From Spirochaetales bacterium (GTDB lineage Bacteria; Spirochaetota; Spirochaetia; DAHUYW01), in the NCBI GenBank assembly GCA_027306915.1, contig DAHUYW010000018.1:6822-70821 (forward strand): DNA of 64,000 nucleotides, written 5' to 3'. Below the pieces are notes generated by a model. It saw only the letters and a program-made list of their open reading frames with translations, searched no databases and was not told the DNA's origin. The translations under genes and the position numbers were made by a program. Shown here one piece after another: positions 9,088 to 17,927 of this stretch (position 1 is its first letter; each line of letters opens with the position of its first letter).

Positions 9088-9644
9088 TCATCCCTGTGCT
9101 CTGGAGCGTCGTGGCTCTCCGCTGGCTCGCTCTTGGGCGCAGGCGTCTCGGGGCTAGCCGCCGTCGGACTCTTCGCCGCATCCTCTTGCGGTTTCTTGCC
9201 TGAGCCTACCACCTGGACCTTGAGCTGAGCCACCTCGTTACCGTACAGTCTTACCCGCACGACATGGTTGCCGGTGGACCTGATCGATCGGTCGGGGATC
9301 TCGATCTTCTTGCGCTCGATCTGGATACCCGCTTTGGCGAGCTCTGCTATGATCGTAGCGTTGGTCACCGAGCCAAAAAGCCTGCCGCCTTCGCCGGCAG
9401 TCATCTCGAGAGACAGGCTGAGCTCCTCGATGCGGCTCTTCAGTCCCAAGGCTGCCTGCCGCTTCTCTTCCTTCCGCTTCTCAATCGCCCTTCGCTTGCT
9501 TGCGAGCAGCGCCAGGTTCTGCGGTGTGTGCAGCACCCCGAAGCCCCGAGGAATGAGATAGTTGCGGGCATAGCCTCGGGCAACCTCGCAAATGTCCCCT
9601 TCCTCTCCAAGGTTTGGCACGTCTTTATTTAGGATTACCTTCAT
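9084..9644 (-). CDS. rplI: 50S ribosomal protein L9
   Basis: L9 binds 23S rRNA domain V and spans the L1 stalk base. The 186-residue product begins MKVILNKDVPNLGEEGDI and contains ARGYARNYLIPRG, the L9 signature, at about residues 23-35. The C-terminal domain follows, and then a 35-residue low-complexity tail rich in Pro, Ala, Glu (KSPTAASPETPAPKSEP) that ordinary L9 proteins of about 150 residues lack. I chose ATG 9644 because AAGGAG lies 9 nt upstream and the family starts exactly there, although the frame is open for 18 more codons. Confidence 0.95.
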   Translation of the reverse strand: MKVILNKDVPNLGEEGDICEVARGYARNYLIPRGFGVLHTPQNLALLASKRRAIEKRKEEKRQAALGLKSRIEELSLSLEMTAGEGGRLFGSVTNATIIAELAKAGIQIERKKIEIPDRSIRSTGNHVVRVRLYGNEVAQLKVQVVGSGKKPQEDAAKSPTAASPETPAPKSEPAESHDAPEHRDE

Positions 9645-9648
9645 TCCA

Positions 9649-10620
9649 TTAACTCCTTCCAACCCTTCCGAATCTAACCCACAACTCCGATATCCCAAGA
9701 ACGGTCAAAACGACTGCAATTACGATCCCGACCCCCGGCACCATGAGCAGGAGCAGCACTCCAAACAGGAGGAGCAAGCGAAGACCGCGCCCCACCCGAA
9801 GACGGTCCATGAGGTGCTCGACGATCCCGACCCCCGCCAGGGCATAGAGAAAGGCGCCGATCATGCCCGTGTTCCACATCAGGTAGACGACCACTCCGAG
9901 ATGCGCGAAACGGTCGATCACCACAATCGCCCAGGAGGCGAGCACCGGCCAGAGGACCACTTCCGGGATGACAAAGCGCGAGAGCGGAGCCGGCCGCTCC
10001 TCCAAGGATCGCGCGCCGAACGAGGAACCCAGCCGCCAGGTCGCTGCGATCATCACAAAGTAGGCGAACAGGTAGCCGCGAAAGACGATCCCCTTCAGCA
10101 GCTCGGTTGCCTTGTCGACGTCCGAAAACTGAGCAAGGGAACCGGAGCTCATTCCAAGGGAGCTCTGCACCAGAGACAGAGTGGCCTTTACCATCCCGCG
10201 AATGGCGGAGGTGACCTCCCCGCTCTGCGATGCGTAGATCAGAACCGGCACACTCAAGGCCCCGATGATCCCCGTGACCGCGAGCAGGCGGTAGATCCTT
10301 CGTCCGATTCCCAAAAACCGAGCGTTCACCGCCAACAGTCCGAGGAGCAGGAGCAGGACCTCACCGACCTCGATGCCGATCGGAAGCAAGCGGATGGCGA
10401 GCCCCCCCGACGCCCCCTCAAGCGCAAACCCGACCGCCGCGATCCCCGCTAGGGTCACTCCCGAGCCCAAGTGGACCGCGCTCCGCCCCCGTCTCCCCTA
10501 GAGTACCTGCAGCGGTACGAGAAATGCCACCATGAGGATGTTCAAGTAGTAGAAGGCGACGGCAAGGAAGCCCAGGCCGACCACCCACCACCAGTCGCGC
10601 CCTCGGACCGGTGCATCCAT
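9649..10620 (-). pseudogene. YybS-family (DUF2232) membrane protein, interrupted by an in-frame TAG
   Basis: The reading frame starts at ATG 10620, 12 nt after the rpsR stop, and encodes 40 residues: a short polar start and one membrane helix ending FLVPLQVL. Codon 41 is TAG (10498-10500). The same frame then continues without a break as GRRGRSAVHLGSG followed by a multi-helix membrane protein to 9649, 323 residues in all if read through, which is the normal size for the family. Position between rpsR and rplI is where this gene stands in other bacteria. After the stop, translation could restart only at TTG 10470 or a nearby GTG, losing the first helix. It is either a broken gene, a sequencing error, or a read-through case. 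Confidence 0.7.
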
Positions 10621-10632
10621 TCCCGAACGGTC

Positions 10633-11019
10633 CTACCTCTTCGCGTAGGGAAGAAGTGCCAGCACTCTCGCCCGCTTTACCTCGCGAGCAAGATCACGCT
10701 GGTGTTTCGCGCAGGTCCCCGTTATGCGCCGCGGAAGAATCTTGCCCCGCTCTGTTACGAACCGGCGGAGACCGTCGGGATTCTTGTAGTCGACGGTGAC
10801 CTTCTGCGTACAGAACTTGCAGACCTTGCGGCGGAAAAAGGTCTTCCCTTTTCCGCCGCCCCCGCGATAGGAGCCGCGCCCCTCGGACTTGTCATCCCCC
10901 CCGCCGCGACGGTCGAACGACCTGTCGCGATCGCCCATCGTCGGCATGGGTCTCTTCGGTGCGGAGCCTTCGCCGTCGTCCTCTCGCTCTATAAACTCTT
11001 CGTTGTTGCTCTCGTCCAT
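10633..11019 (-). CDS. rpsR: 30S ribosomal protein S18
   Basis: S18 pairs with S6 on the platform of the 30S subunit. The conserved domain occupies the last 70 residues: [53 protein letters not shown]. The metal-binding CKFC is intact. In front of it is an extension of roughly 55 residues, first acidic, then Arg/Gly-rich ([23 protein letters not shown]), making the protein 128 residues instead of the usual 75-100. It lies 22 nt after ssb on the same strand. Confidence 0.95.
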   Translation of the reverse strand: MDESNNEEFIEREDDGEGSAPKRPMPTMGDRDRSFDRRGGGDDKSEGRGSYRGGGGKGKTFFRRKVCKFCTQKVTVDYKNPDGLRRFVTERGKILPRRITGTCAKHQRDLAREVKRARVLALLPYAKR

Positions 11020-11041
11020 AACGCCCTACTCTTCCTCTTGT

Positions 11042-11455
11042 TTAGAATGGAATATCGTCCTCAAACTCGGAGGGACCGCCTTGAGGCGCCTCCTCGAAAC
11101 CGCCACCTGCCTGGCCCGTTCCGCCGCCCCGGCTGCTTCCCAGGAGCTGGATGTTGTTCGCGTGAATCTCGACACGGCTGCGCGATTGACCGTCCTGCTC
11201 CCAGCGGCTCTGGCGCAGCTCGCCGTCGACTGCAACCTGCTTTCCCTTGGTGAGGTACTTCGACAAGGCCTCCGCGGTCTTCCCCCACACGACAATGTCG
11301 AAGAAATTAGCCTCGTCTACCCACTGATCGCCCTGTTTTCTTCGGCGATTGATAGCGAGCGAGAATTTGCCCACTGCGGACCCGGAACCGGTGTACTTGA
11401 GCTCGGCATCGCGGGTCAACCTGCCGACCAAGACCACATGGTTAACGTCCGCCAT
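11042..11455 (-). CDS. ssb: Single-stranded DNA-binding protein
   Basis: 137-residue SSB with one OB fold (begins MADVNHVVLVGRLTRDAELKY; conserved NFFDIVVWGKTAE and GELRQSRWEQDG), a glycine-rich linker and the acidic tip ending EDDIPF that recruits partner proteins. It is embedded between rpsF and rpsR, the usual operon order. The stop of rpsF is 19 nt upstream. Confidence 0.97.
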   Translation of the reverse strand: MADVNHVVLVGRLTRDAELKYTGSGSAVGKFSLAINRRRKQGDQWVDEANFFDIVVWGKTAEALSKYLTKGKQVAVDGELRQSRWEQDGQSRSRVEIHANNIQLLGSSRGGGTGQAGGGFEEAPQGGPSEFEDDIPF

Positions 11456-11473
11456 AAGCCACCTCCGAAGGTC

Positions 11474-11752
11474 TTATTCCTTCTTCACGAAAAGATACTT
11501 CAAGATTCCCGAGGTGAGCTTCAAGGCGCGATCCAGCTCACCGACTTTGAGCGGGTCCATCTCGATATCATACAGAAAATAGTGGCCGCGAGTCTGTTTG
11601 TGAATGGGATAAGCAAGGTCCCGCGCGCTCATGTCGTCCTCTTTGAGGATCTTCGCCTGAGCCTTCTCGAGCTCGACCTTGACCTGTTCCTTGGATTTCG
11701 AAAGGGTATCCTCTCCGATCGAGTAAACGACGGAGATCTCGTACTGTCGCAT
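11474..11752 (-). CDS. rpsF: 30S ribosomal protein S6
   Basis: 92-residue S6 (MRQYEISVVYS..., then DLAYPIHKQTRGHYFLYDIE), the ordinary family size. I place the start at ATG 11752 with GGAGG seven bases upstream; the frame is open for 49 codons more but that part is not S6-like and overlaps the promoter. First gene of the operon rpsF-ssb-rpsR-yybS'-rplI-dnaB-comFB-like. Confidence 0.96.
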   Translation of the reverse strand: MRQYEISVVYSIGEDTLSKSKEQVKVELEKAQAKILKEDDMSARDLAYPIHKQTRGHYFLYDIEMDPLKVGELDRALKLTSGILKYLFVKKE

Positions 11753-11760
11753 TGCTCCTC

Positions 11761-11802
11761 CCTCTGGACTTACGTCCCGGGGACCCGCCCCGGGCAAAGA
11801 GG
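11761..11802 (-). promoter_or_regulatory. Structured 5' leader of rpsF (possible S6:S18 autoregulatory element)
   Basis: Between the promoter and the ribosome site lies a strong hairpin, CCCGGGG (11776-11782) with CCCCGGG (11788-11794), enclosed by a second complementary pair CCTCT (11761-11765) and AGAGG (11798-11802) that would reach the Shine-Dalgarno region. Leaders recognised by the S6:S18 complex are known in front of rpsF in many bacteria. The assignment here is an inference from position and folding; I could not align it to the known consensus. Confidence 0.4.
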
Positions 11803-11809
11803 TCGACAA

Positions 11810-11838
11810 ACGGTAGCACAAGGGATTATGATAGTCAA
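11810..11838 (-). promoter_or_regulatory. Sigma-70 type promoter of the rpsF operon
   Basis: On the minus strand TTGACT (11833-11838), a 17-base spacer, and TACCGT (11810-11815) preceded by TGTGC. It is correctly placed for a leader of about 50 nt before rpsF. Confidence 0.6.
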
Positions 11839-11893
11839 GCGCCGGTAGTGCACAGCAAGAGCGTAGCGGTGCCGGTGCGCTTGATTTTGCTAG

Positions 11894-11933
11894 GCTCACA
11901 TTAAGTGAGCAAGACTATCTTCCGATGAGATAG
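11894..11933. repeat. Two short inverted repeats in the divergent intergenic region
   Basis: GCTCAC (11894-11899) with GTGAGC (11905-11910), then CTATCT (11915-11920) with AGATAG (11928-11933). They lie just before the start codon of the unknown gene at 11940 and upstream of the rpsF promoter. They could be operators or a small mRNA structure; no partner is known. Confidence 0.4.
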
Positions 11934-11939
11934 ACAGTC

Positions 11940-12404
11940 ATGGCGAAGATGATCTCTTATGGCGACAACCTCTTCTTCGTGGGTGAGCTCGTCCGGGTTC
12001 TTAGGGACGGGCTCCAGCTCGACCTCGATACCGCGATCTTCTCGGAAAAGATCGTGGAGCAGATCCTGTTCGTAGACCATACCCTGACGAAGCTCTACAC
12101 GGCCCTGAAGGGCAACCCACTTCTCGTCGATCGCCCCGAGCACCTCAAGAGCCTGATGCGAACCGCGAAGCTTATGGCGGATCTCCTTGAAGGCCTTCTG
12201 AGTGGGCGATTCGCCCTTTCGGAGGAGCTGCGCCCTCTCTTTCCGAAGCTCACCGACATGCGAGACGAGAAGCGCCGCACGGTGCAAGAGGTACAGGCGA
12301 TTCTTGCTCAAAGCGACTCAAGCGAATCCGGCGACATGATATCGCCGGCCGAGTACGAGTTTCTGCTCATGGACGGCGGCAACGATCAGCAGCGCGCGCC
12401 GTAG
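11940..12404 (+). CDS. Conserved hypothetical protein, 154 residues
   Basis: I do not recognise this protein. It is predicted to be helical: an N-terminal region with regular leucines (LVRVLRDGLQLDLDTAIF), a central helical stretch with KLMADLLEGLLSGRF, and a polar C-terminal tail (SDSSESGDMISPAEYEF). There is no signal peptide and no membrane helix. ATG 11940 is used with no clear Shine-Dalgarno sequence. It is divergent from rpsF and convergent with the HAD gene, so it is a single-gene unit with its own promoter region containing two inverted repeats. Confidence 0.65.
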   Translation: MAKMISYGDNLFFVGELVRVLRDGLQLDLDTAIFSEKIVEQILFVDHTLTKLYTALKGNPLLVDRPEHLKSLMRTAKLMADLLEGLLSGRFALSEELRPLFPKLTDMRDEKRRTVQEVQAILAQSDSSESGDMISPAEYEFLLMDGGNDQQRAP

Positions 12405-12448
12405 ACGCGCATCCCGCTGCTGACTGTCGGGCTCCGGCTCCTTCGACC

Positions 12449-12477
12449 GCCTGAGGCGACTCTTTCCTGCCTCAGGC
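12449..12477. terminator. Hairpin between convergent genes
   Basis: Perfect nine-base inverted repeat GCCTGAGGC (12449-12457) and GCCTCAGGC (12469-12477). The right arm contains the stop codon of the minus-strand HAD gene. It probably terminates the + gene and may protect the 3' end of the other; there is no T-run. Confidence 0.55.
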
Positions 12478-13203
12478 AAACCGCGCAAGCAACGCTGCGA
12501 AGCCCTCCTCGTCAATGATGTCAATGCTTCGCTGGGTCAGCCATTCCGGCTTTACGTAGCCCCACGAGGCGAGCAAGCCGCGAATGCGAGGGTCCTTGAT
12601 ACGGGTCAAGTGATCGATCTGGTCGTCAACAAGGATCCCTTCCTCCCTTCCCTCCCGGTCCAGGCAGGCGCGAAGATAGCCCTCCTTCACTTCCGTCCCT
12701 GAGCAGTAGATCCGCTCCAGCGGCCAGGCGAGCCCCCATGAGCGCAGGATCTCGAGGATATAGTCAGAGCGTTTCGTCGAGATGACGTGAACATGGGGGT
12801 TCGATGCGACCCCCTTTAGCGCCGGGAGGATCGCAGAAAACGGCGGGTTGAGCGCCAGCCAGTAGGGGCGGTGTTTGTCGAGGAGCTCGCGCCGCACCTC
12901 ATAGAAAAGGCGGTCGTAGTCTGCCATTCGTCGCTCGCCCATCCGCGCGACCTGGGCGTCGAAATCCTGTTGGCAGCTGAGCCTGATGCCGTTTCGAACG
13001 CAGTGCTGCAGAACAAGGTAGTCCGCCCCCCGTCGAATGAAGGGCCGATAGCCGTCAAAAACCCTGCGCTCGGCGAGGGAGATCGCCTTTGGCTGCTCTG
13101 CGCTCCGGTAGAAGGCGAGCCAGGAGCTTACGTAGCACTCGTTTATCGAGTCACAAAGCACGCCGTCGAAGTCGAGGAAGAGCATTTGCCTTGATTTTTC
13201 CAT
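12472..13203 (-). CDS. HAD-superfamily hydrolase
   Basis: 243-residue phosphatase-like protein with HAD motif I as FLDFDGVLCDS at about residues 9-19 (nucleophile Asp in DFDGV), motif II as VISTKRSD (Thr in the usual Ser/Thr slot), and an acidic VDDQIDH motif IV. The cap region between motifs I and II is helical and over 100 residues long. Substrate unknown. ATG 13203 lies 8 nt downstream of a perfect TATAAT on the minus strand; ATG seven codons further in, right before the LFLDFDGV strand, is the alternative start. It is divergent from glucokinase. Confidence 0.8.
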   Translation of the reverse strand: MEKSRQMLFLDFDGVLCDSINECYVSSWLAFYRSAEQPKAISLAERRVFDGYRPFIRRGADYLVLQHCVRNGIRLSCQQDFDAQVARMGERRMADYDRLFYEVRRELLDKHRPYWLALNPPFSAILPALKGVASNPHVHVISTKRSDYILEILRSWGLAWPLERIYCSGTEVKEGYLRACLDREGREEGILVDDQIDHLTRIKDPRIRGLLASWGYVKPEWLTQRSIDIIDEEGFAALLARFA

Positions 13204-13266
13204 GGCGGCGTATTATAAACGTATTCGGCATGTTCGTTGTACTACCTCGCATCCAACGGAACCATC

Positions 13267-14331
13267 ATGAAAAAAACGTGGCTAACGCGGGAGACTGACT
13301 TCGAAAGGTTCATCCTGACAGGGGATGCCGGGGGAACCCACACCAGCCTTGCCCTCTTCGGTAACACCGCGCGCACCTTCACGATGCTCCTCAAGTGCGA
13401 CTTTCTGACGAAAGAGATCACCTCGTTCCTCGATCCGGTGAGCGAGATCCTTGCCGAGGCTGCGAGCGCGAGCCCCGCCCTGGTCCCGACGGTCTGCTGC
13501 GTGAGCAGCGCCGGCCCGGTCATTGACAATGTCTGCAAGCTGACCAATGCGAGCTGGGCCGTAGACGGAAACGCCATAGAGAGGCGTTTTGGCTTTCGGG
13601 CGCTCGCGGTCAATGACTTCCTCGCTCTCAGCTACGGTATGCCGCTTCTCGATGTCGACAACCCCGAACAGATCACCAAGGTCCCGCATACCGACGGCGC
13701 CTGCCCAATACCTGCAGGCGAGCGCCTCTCCGTGGTCGGCGCAGGGACGGGGCTAGGAACCGGGTTTCTCATGGAGGTCGGGGGACGCTACTTCGCGGTT
13801 CCTTCGGAGGGGGGACATTCAGATTTCGCCGCTTCTGACGACGAGACTGTCGAGCTCATGCGATTCTTGCGACCTCGGTTCGGCATCGTCCCGGGAACCG
13901 AAGAGCTCGTCTCAGGCCGCGGTATTGCCCACATCTACCACTTCTACAAGGAGCGCGGCATGGCGATTCGCGGCATCCTCGCGGAGATCGACCGTGCTCC
14001 CGATGATCAGAAGCCTGCGCTCATCTCGGCCCATGTGAAGGACTCCCCGGACTGCCGCTCGATGATGCGCCTCTTTGTCCGCAACTACGCGCGCTATGCA
14101 GCCCGGGCCGCGCTCATGTATATACCGACACGCGGCCTCTTCCTCGCAGGGGGTATAGTCGAGAAGAATGAGAGCCTCTTCCTCGAGGATCACCTCTTTA
14201 CTAGCTCCTTCGAGCAGAACTACAAAGAGAACATCCATGAGGTGCTGAAGAGCATTCCCATCTTCATCGTTCGAGACTACGCGACCTCGCACTACGGCGC
14301 GGCAAATGCGGCTTACTCGCTCTTGCTGTAG
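13267..14331 (+). CDS. glk: Glucokinase (Glk family)
   Basis: 354-residue ATP-dependent hexokinase of the bacterial Glk type: nucleotide-binding opening LTGDAGGTHTSLALF, the NDFLALSYG sugar-binding block (catalytic Asp), VVGAGTGLGTGFL, PSEGGHSDFA and, near the end, GLFLAGGIVEKN. It phosphorylates glucose for glycolysis or for sugar-nucleotide synthesis. I start at ATG 13267 with GGA before it; the TTG ten codons upstream would add no conserved sequence. It is followed 21 nt later by the UDP-sugar pyrophosphorylase gene, which fits a glucose-6-P to glucose-1-P to UDP-glucose route. Confidence 0.9.
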   Translation: MKKTWLTRETDFERFILTGDAGGTHTSLALFGNTARTFTMLLKCDFLTKEITSFLDPVSEILAEAASASPALVPTVCCVSSAGPVIDNVCKLTNASWAVDGNAIERRFGFRALAVNDFLALSYGMPLLDVDNPEQITKVPHTDGACPIPAGERLSVVGAGTGLGTGFLMEVGGRYFAVPSEGGHSDFAASDDETVELMRFLRPRFGIVPGTEELVSGRGIAHIYHFYKERGMAIRGILAEIDRAPDDQKPALISAHVKDSPDCRSMMRLFVRNYARYAARAALMYIPTRGLFLAGGIVEKNESLFLEDHLFTSSFEQNYKENIHEVLKSIPIFIVRDYATSHYGAANAAYSLLL

Positions 14332-14352
14332 AGCGCGGCATAGAGAGGACTG

Positions 14353-15930
14353 ATGGCGGAACCCGAGAAGCTCGACGTGGAGCTTGCGCGCGAGCTCGAA
14401 CGAAACGGCATCGATGCAACGCTCACGCTGAAAATCCTCGCCAATTACAACGCCGGCCGCTACGATTCGGTGCAGCCCGTGCTGGTAAGCGACCTTCCGG
14501 TCATCGACGGTGAGACGATTCTTGATCTGAGCGGCGAGTATTCCTGGACCATGCCCCTCGAAAAAGCGAAGGCTTCCCTTGCGCGCTTCCCGGAGCTTCC
14601 CCTTTCCGCAGAGGACTTTGGCCGGCCCGCGGGAGAGCGGATCACCTTCACGCGCCGCGGGCTTACGCAGCTCGGCCTGCGCCTTCTTCCCCTCGTCGGC
14701 TTCGGAATCCTCAACGGAGGCTCGGCGACCAGCTACGCCGACTACAAAAGGAACAGCGCATTCGGAGCGAAGATACTCGAGATCAGCGGACCCCTCTTCG
14801 AGCGGATGGCCGATCTGTCGCGCGGGAGAGCCAAGGGCCTTACGCCCGCTTTCCTCCAACCCGACGGCTCTCCGGGAGCAAGCTACATCGAGCTCAAGAT
14901 GCGATCGCTGCTCATCCAGGTCCTGCAGCACCAACAGTCCACAGGCGATCGGGCTCCCGTGCTCTTCCCTCTGTTTCAGATGACGAGCATGAACAACACC
15001 GAGGAGGTAATCGAGGCTTACCGCGTCTATCGCGCGAGCCCCTTGCTCTCGGAGCTTATCGATGCGACCGGCGTCGACATGACCCGGGTGGAAACCGGTA
15101 TTCAACCGCTCATCGCAGCCTACACCCATTCCAGATACGGCCGCCCAAAGCGACTCTTCACCGAGGCCTACGGGAAACAGGGCGCGGTACTTCCGCTTCC
15201 CGGCGGACACGGCCAGAACTTCACGGTCCTCCGCGACATCTATCGCAGCCTCCACGCATCGGGCAAGCGCTTCGTCCAGCTCGGGAATGTCGACAACCTC
15301 GGCAATACCCTCGACCTTGCCGAGCTCGCCCTGCTAGCCCTGAGCGGCAAGCAGGCGGGTTTCGATTTCGCCTTCAAGACCCCCATCGACGTCAAGGGAG
15401 GGATCCTTGTCGTCGATCAACGCAACCGTCTCGATTGTGCGGATATCGGCCCCGCCATTTCCCACGAAGAAGTGCATCATGCCGAATCGCTCGGGAAAGA
15501 CATTCTCTTCAATTGTGCGACCGGTCTGTTCAATCTCGACTATCTGACTCAAAACATCGACAACATCATCGACAACCTTCCCATGCGCTGGAGCGATCAG
15601 GACAAGGATGCCGGGCACTACTCCCAGGCGGAGCAGGTCACCTGGGAGATTATCGGGATGCTCGACGACTTCTTTATTTTCGGAGTCAGGAAGACCGAGC
15701 GCTTCCTTGCGGCGAAGCTCCTCCTCGAATGTCTGATGACGAGCGGCATCGGGCTCGACAGGCCCGACTACCCGACAGACCCTGTCGAAGCTCGAAGCCC
15801 GAGACACATCGCCGAACAGCTCAACGAAGGCTTGGTGGGTCGGTTGCAGACGGTGTACGGGATGGAGAGAGCGGCAGGGAGATGGGAGCCGAAACCGGTC
15901 GCGCGCCTCATCAAGGAGATGTTGTTGTGA
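14353..15930 (+). CDS. UTP--glucose-1-phosphate uridylyltransferase family protein
   Basis: 525-residue UDPGP-type pyrophosphorylase. Visible motifs: the nucleotide-binding loop [38 protein letters not shown] and the conserved LGNVDNLGN that holds the metal and UTP. Family members transfer UMP to glucose-1-phosphate or N-acetylglucosamine-1-phosphate; the exact sugar cannot be fixed here. ATG 14353 follows glucokinase at 21 nt, and the stop overlaps the GTG start of hisI, so glk, this gene and hisI are likely one transcript. Confidence 0.85.
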   Translation: MAEPEKLDVELARELERNGIDATLTLKILANYNAGRYDSVQPVLVSDLPVIDGETILDLSGEYSWTMPLEKAKASLARFPELPLSAEDFGRPAGERITFTRRGLTQLGLRLLPLVGFGILNGGSATSYADYKRNSAFGAKILEISGPLFERMADLSRGRAKGLTPAFLQPDGSPGASYIELKMRSLLIQVLQHQQSTGDRAPVLFPLFQMTSMNNTEEVIEAYRVYRASPLLSELIDATGVDMTRVETGIQPLIAAYTHSRYGRPKRLFTEAYGKQGAVLPLPGGHGQNFTVLRDIYRSLHASGKRFVQLGNVDNLGNTLDLAELALLALSGKQAGFDFAFKTPIDVKGGILVVDQRNRLDCADIGPAISHEEVHHAESLGKDILFNCATGLFNLDYLTQNIDNIIDNLPMRWSDQDKDAGHYSQAEQVTWEIIGMLDDFFIFGVRKTERFLAAKLLLECLMTSGIGLDRPDYPTDPVEARSPRHIAEQLNEGLVGRLQTVYGMERAAGRWEPKPVARLIKEMLL

Positions 15931-16373
15931 GGATACCGCAGCTCGATTTCGCAAAGCTAGGGGGAATCGTTCCCGTAGTAGTCCAGGACGCCGCGAGCGG
16001 CGAGGTTCTCATGCAGGCCTTCCTGAACCAGGAGGCGTGGGAATTGACCGTGCGGGAGGGGCTCGCGTACTACTACAGCCGATCGAGGAAGCGCATCTGG
16101 AAGAAGGGCGAGCGCTCTGGCAACATCCAGCATGTCGAAGAGGTCTGGATCGACTGCGACGACGACTCCGTGCTGCTCAAGGTGCGCCAGGAGGGGGGTG
16201 CGGCATGCCATACCGGCTACCGCAGCTGCTTTCACCGCCGCGTCGACTCTGACGGCATCACGATCGTCGGCAAGCCGCTCTTCGATCCTCAGAAGGTTTA
16301 CGGAACCGGCGCAGAGAGCGAGGAGATCGAAGCAAAGGGGGGGACGCCCCCTATCGGCGCGGCGCCCCTTTGA
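15927..16373 (+). CDS. hisI: Phosphoribosyl-AMP cyclohydrolase
   Basis: 148-residue HisI, third step of histidine biosynthesis. Diagnostic motifs are all present: [34 protein letters not shown] (shown in two pieces: [19 protein letters not shown]), the metal site WIDCDDDS and the zinc ligand run CHTGYRSCF. The start is GTG 15927, overlapping the stop of the upstream gene in GTGA, with AAGGAGAT upstream. No HisE domain is fused, and no other his gene lies in the window, so this is an orphan copy in a sugar-nucleotide operon. Its last 23 nt overlap the convergent uxaE 3' end. Confidence 0.92.
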   Translation: MRIPQLDFAKLGGIVPVVVQDAASGEVLMQAFLNQEAWELTVREGLAYYYSRSRKRIWKKGERSGNIQHVEEVWIDCDDDSVLLKVRQEGGAACHTGYRSCFHRRVDSDGITIVGKPLFDPQKVYGTGAESEEIEAKGGTPPIGAAPL

Positions 16374-17913
16374 GCTTCGGTGCTCCGAGGAGCGCAATGT
16401 GCTTCTCGATGTGCTGCTGCACCGCATCGTAGTGAAGCTCTTCGAAGCGTCTTAAGGTCGCAAAGAACTCCTCGCGAATCTCTGCGTCGTTCAGCAGCCC
16501 TCCATAGGTGATGTGGAGGAGCTGGCGTGAGTTGGGCTCGCTCACGAACTCCTCCAGGCGACCATCGGGCACCTCGGCCGCCGGTCGGATCGCCTTCAGG
16601 TCGGTCGTCACGTGGTAGAGCTTCGTGGCCTCCGGGAAATAGCCAAACGCCTTCGCGAGCATCTTGCGAAAGAGCGCCGGGTTGGTGCGCGCGATGACCT
16701 CGACCGCGACCAGCCAGCTCGTACCTGCGGTCTTCAGGTGGAGACGCATCCCCGTGTGCGTGCCGATCGCAGGATAGACCGAGAACTTGTCGCTTCCCGA
16801 GTGAATCGAGATCTTGTAGCCTCCGTAGGCCCGCGCGATGTCGCAGTGGACGACGAACTGCCTCTCGAACTCCGCTACGTCCCCGATGTAGTCGATACCC
16901 TTCTGAAACTCCCCGATGAAGCGCGGCGCGAGCGAGTTGACCGCGACCCCGCGTCGCTCGAGCTCGCTCGCGATGAACAGGTGATGAGCCGGGAGGGTCG
17001 GCGTGGTCGTTTCGTCAATGCTGATCTCCAGATCGTAGCCGTTCGGCCTTCGCTCCTTCAGATGTCGGTCAACCTCGCGGGAAAAGTCGAGGGCGCGGGA
17101 GTACATGAGCGCACATCGCTTCACCTCCGTGCGATCGAAGACGATGGTCGAGTTGGCAAGCCGGAAGGTCCGGTCGGCGTAGCGACCGAGAAGCGCGGGC
17201 CCGGCGCTCTCGTCGAGGCGTTCAAACTCCGTGTCGATCTTCGAGGCGCTCCAGCTTGCGGGCTGAGGGTGCATGACCTCCGTAAGATCGAGGGTGATCA
17301 TCGGCATCTTTGCCTCGAGCGCGACGTCGATGTCCTTCAAGGTCTTCAGGTGATCACCATCCGCTCCGTAGCCGCGCTCGAATCCCTCTTGGAAGACAAG
17401 GAAGGTTACGTCGGCTACCACGCCTCGGAAATCCCGTTTCGTCAGGGTGAGCTCGCGAATCGACTGCTGCGCGAGGACCGGCGAGACATCGTAGGGAAGC
17501 GCCGCCCGGATGTGACCGGGGGTCGCGAGACCGAGACGATCCCCGCAGCCGATGGTGGTGGTTCGGTCGCGAAGGGAGACCGGCGCAGTGAAAGGAAAGA
17601 CCCCGTGGAGAATCTCGGCGTTATCCTTGGAAAGGTCGCCGCAGAACAGATGGATTCCTCCGGAGCGGTTTGCCGCCCCGTCGAACTCGCTCTTGAAGGA
17701 CTTCTCGGAGGCAAGGAAGAGATTCTTCTTCCCGTCTACCGCAGCAACGAAATAGAGAATCTTGTCGCGGAGGTACAGCGAGCGCCTGAAGATCCGCACC
17801 CCCGACCCCTCGAGGTAGGGACGCCGGTCAACCTTCACCTCTTCCAAAGCCGTCTGGTCCATTCCGAGGAGCCCCTCGTCCTTGACTAGCTGCGCAACAC
17901 TTTCCATTGGCAT
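16351..17913 (-). CDS. uxaE: Tagaturonate epimerase
   Basis: 520-residue protein of the UxaE family (known from Thermotoga), which epimerises D-tagaturonate to D-fructuronate and so joins galacturonate and glucuronate breakdown. Family hallmarks seen include the metal-site-like [13 protein letters not shown], the [15 protein letters not shown] segment and the C-terminal LLHITYGG. The start ATG 17913 has GGAGG eight bases upstream. It is the last gene of a minus-strand operon deoR-SDR-uxaE; the SDR next to it is well placed to be the fructuronate reductase that takes the product to D-mannonate. Confidence 0.85.
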   Translation of the reverse strand: MPMESVAQLVKDEGLLGMDQTALEEVKVDRRPYLEGSGVRIFRRSLYLRDKILYFVAAVDGKKNLFLASEKSFKSEFDGAANRSGGIHLFCGDLSKDNAEILHGVFPFTAPVSLRDRTTTIGCGDRLGLATPGHIRAALPYDVSPVLAQQSIRELTLTKRDFRGVVADVTFLVFQEGFERGYGADGDHLKTLKDIDVALEAKMPMITLDLTEVMHPQPASWSASKIDTEFERLDESAGPALLGRYADRTFRLANSTIVFDRTEVKRCALMYSRALDFSREVDRHLKERRPNGYDLEISIDETTTPTLPAHHLFIASELERRGVAVNSLAPRFIGEFQKGIDYIGDVAEFERQFVVHCDIARAYGGYKISIHSGSDKFSVYPAIGTHTGMRLHLKTAGTSWLVAVEVIARTNPALFRKMLAKAFGYFPEATKLYHVTTDLKAIRPAAEVPDGRLEEFVSEPNSRQLLHITYGGLLNDAEIREEFFATLRRFEELHYDAVQQHIEKHIALLGAPKLKGAPRR

Positions 17914-17927
17914 TACGAATCCTCCGC

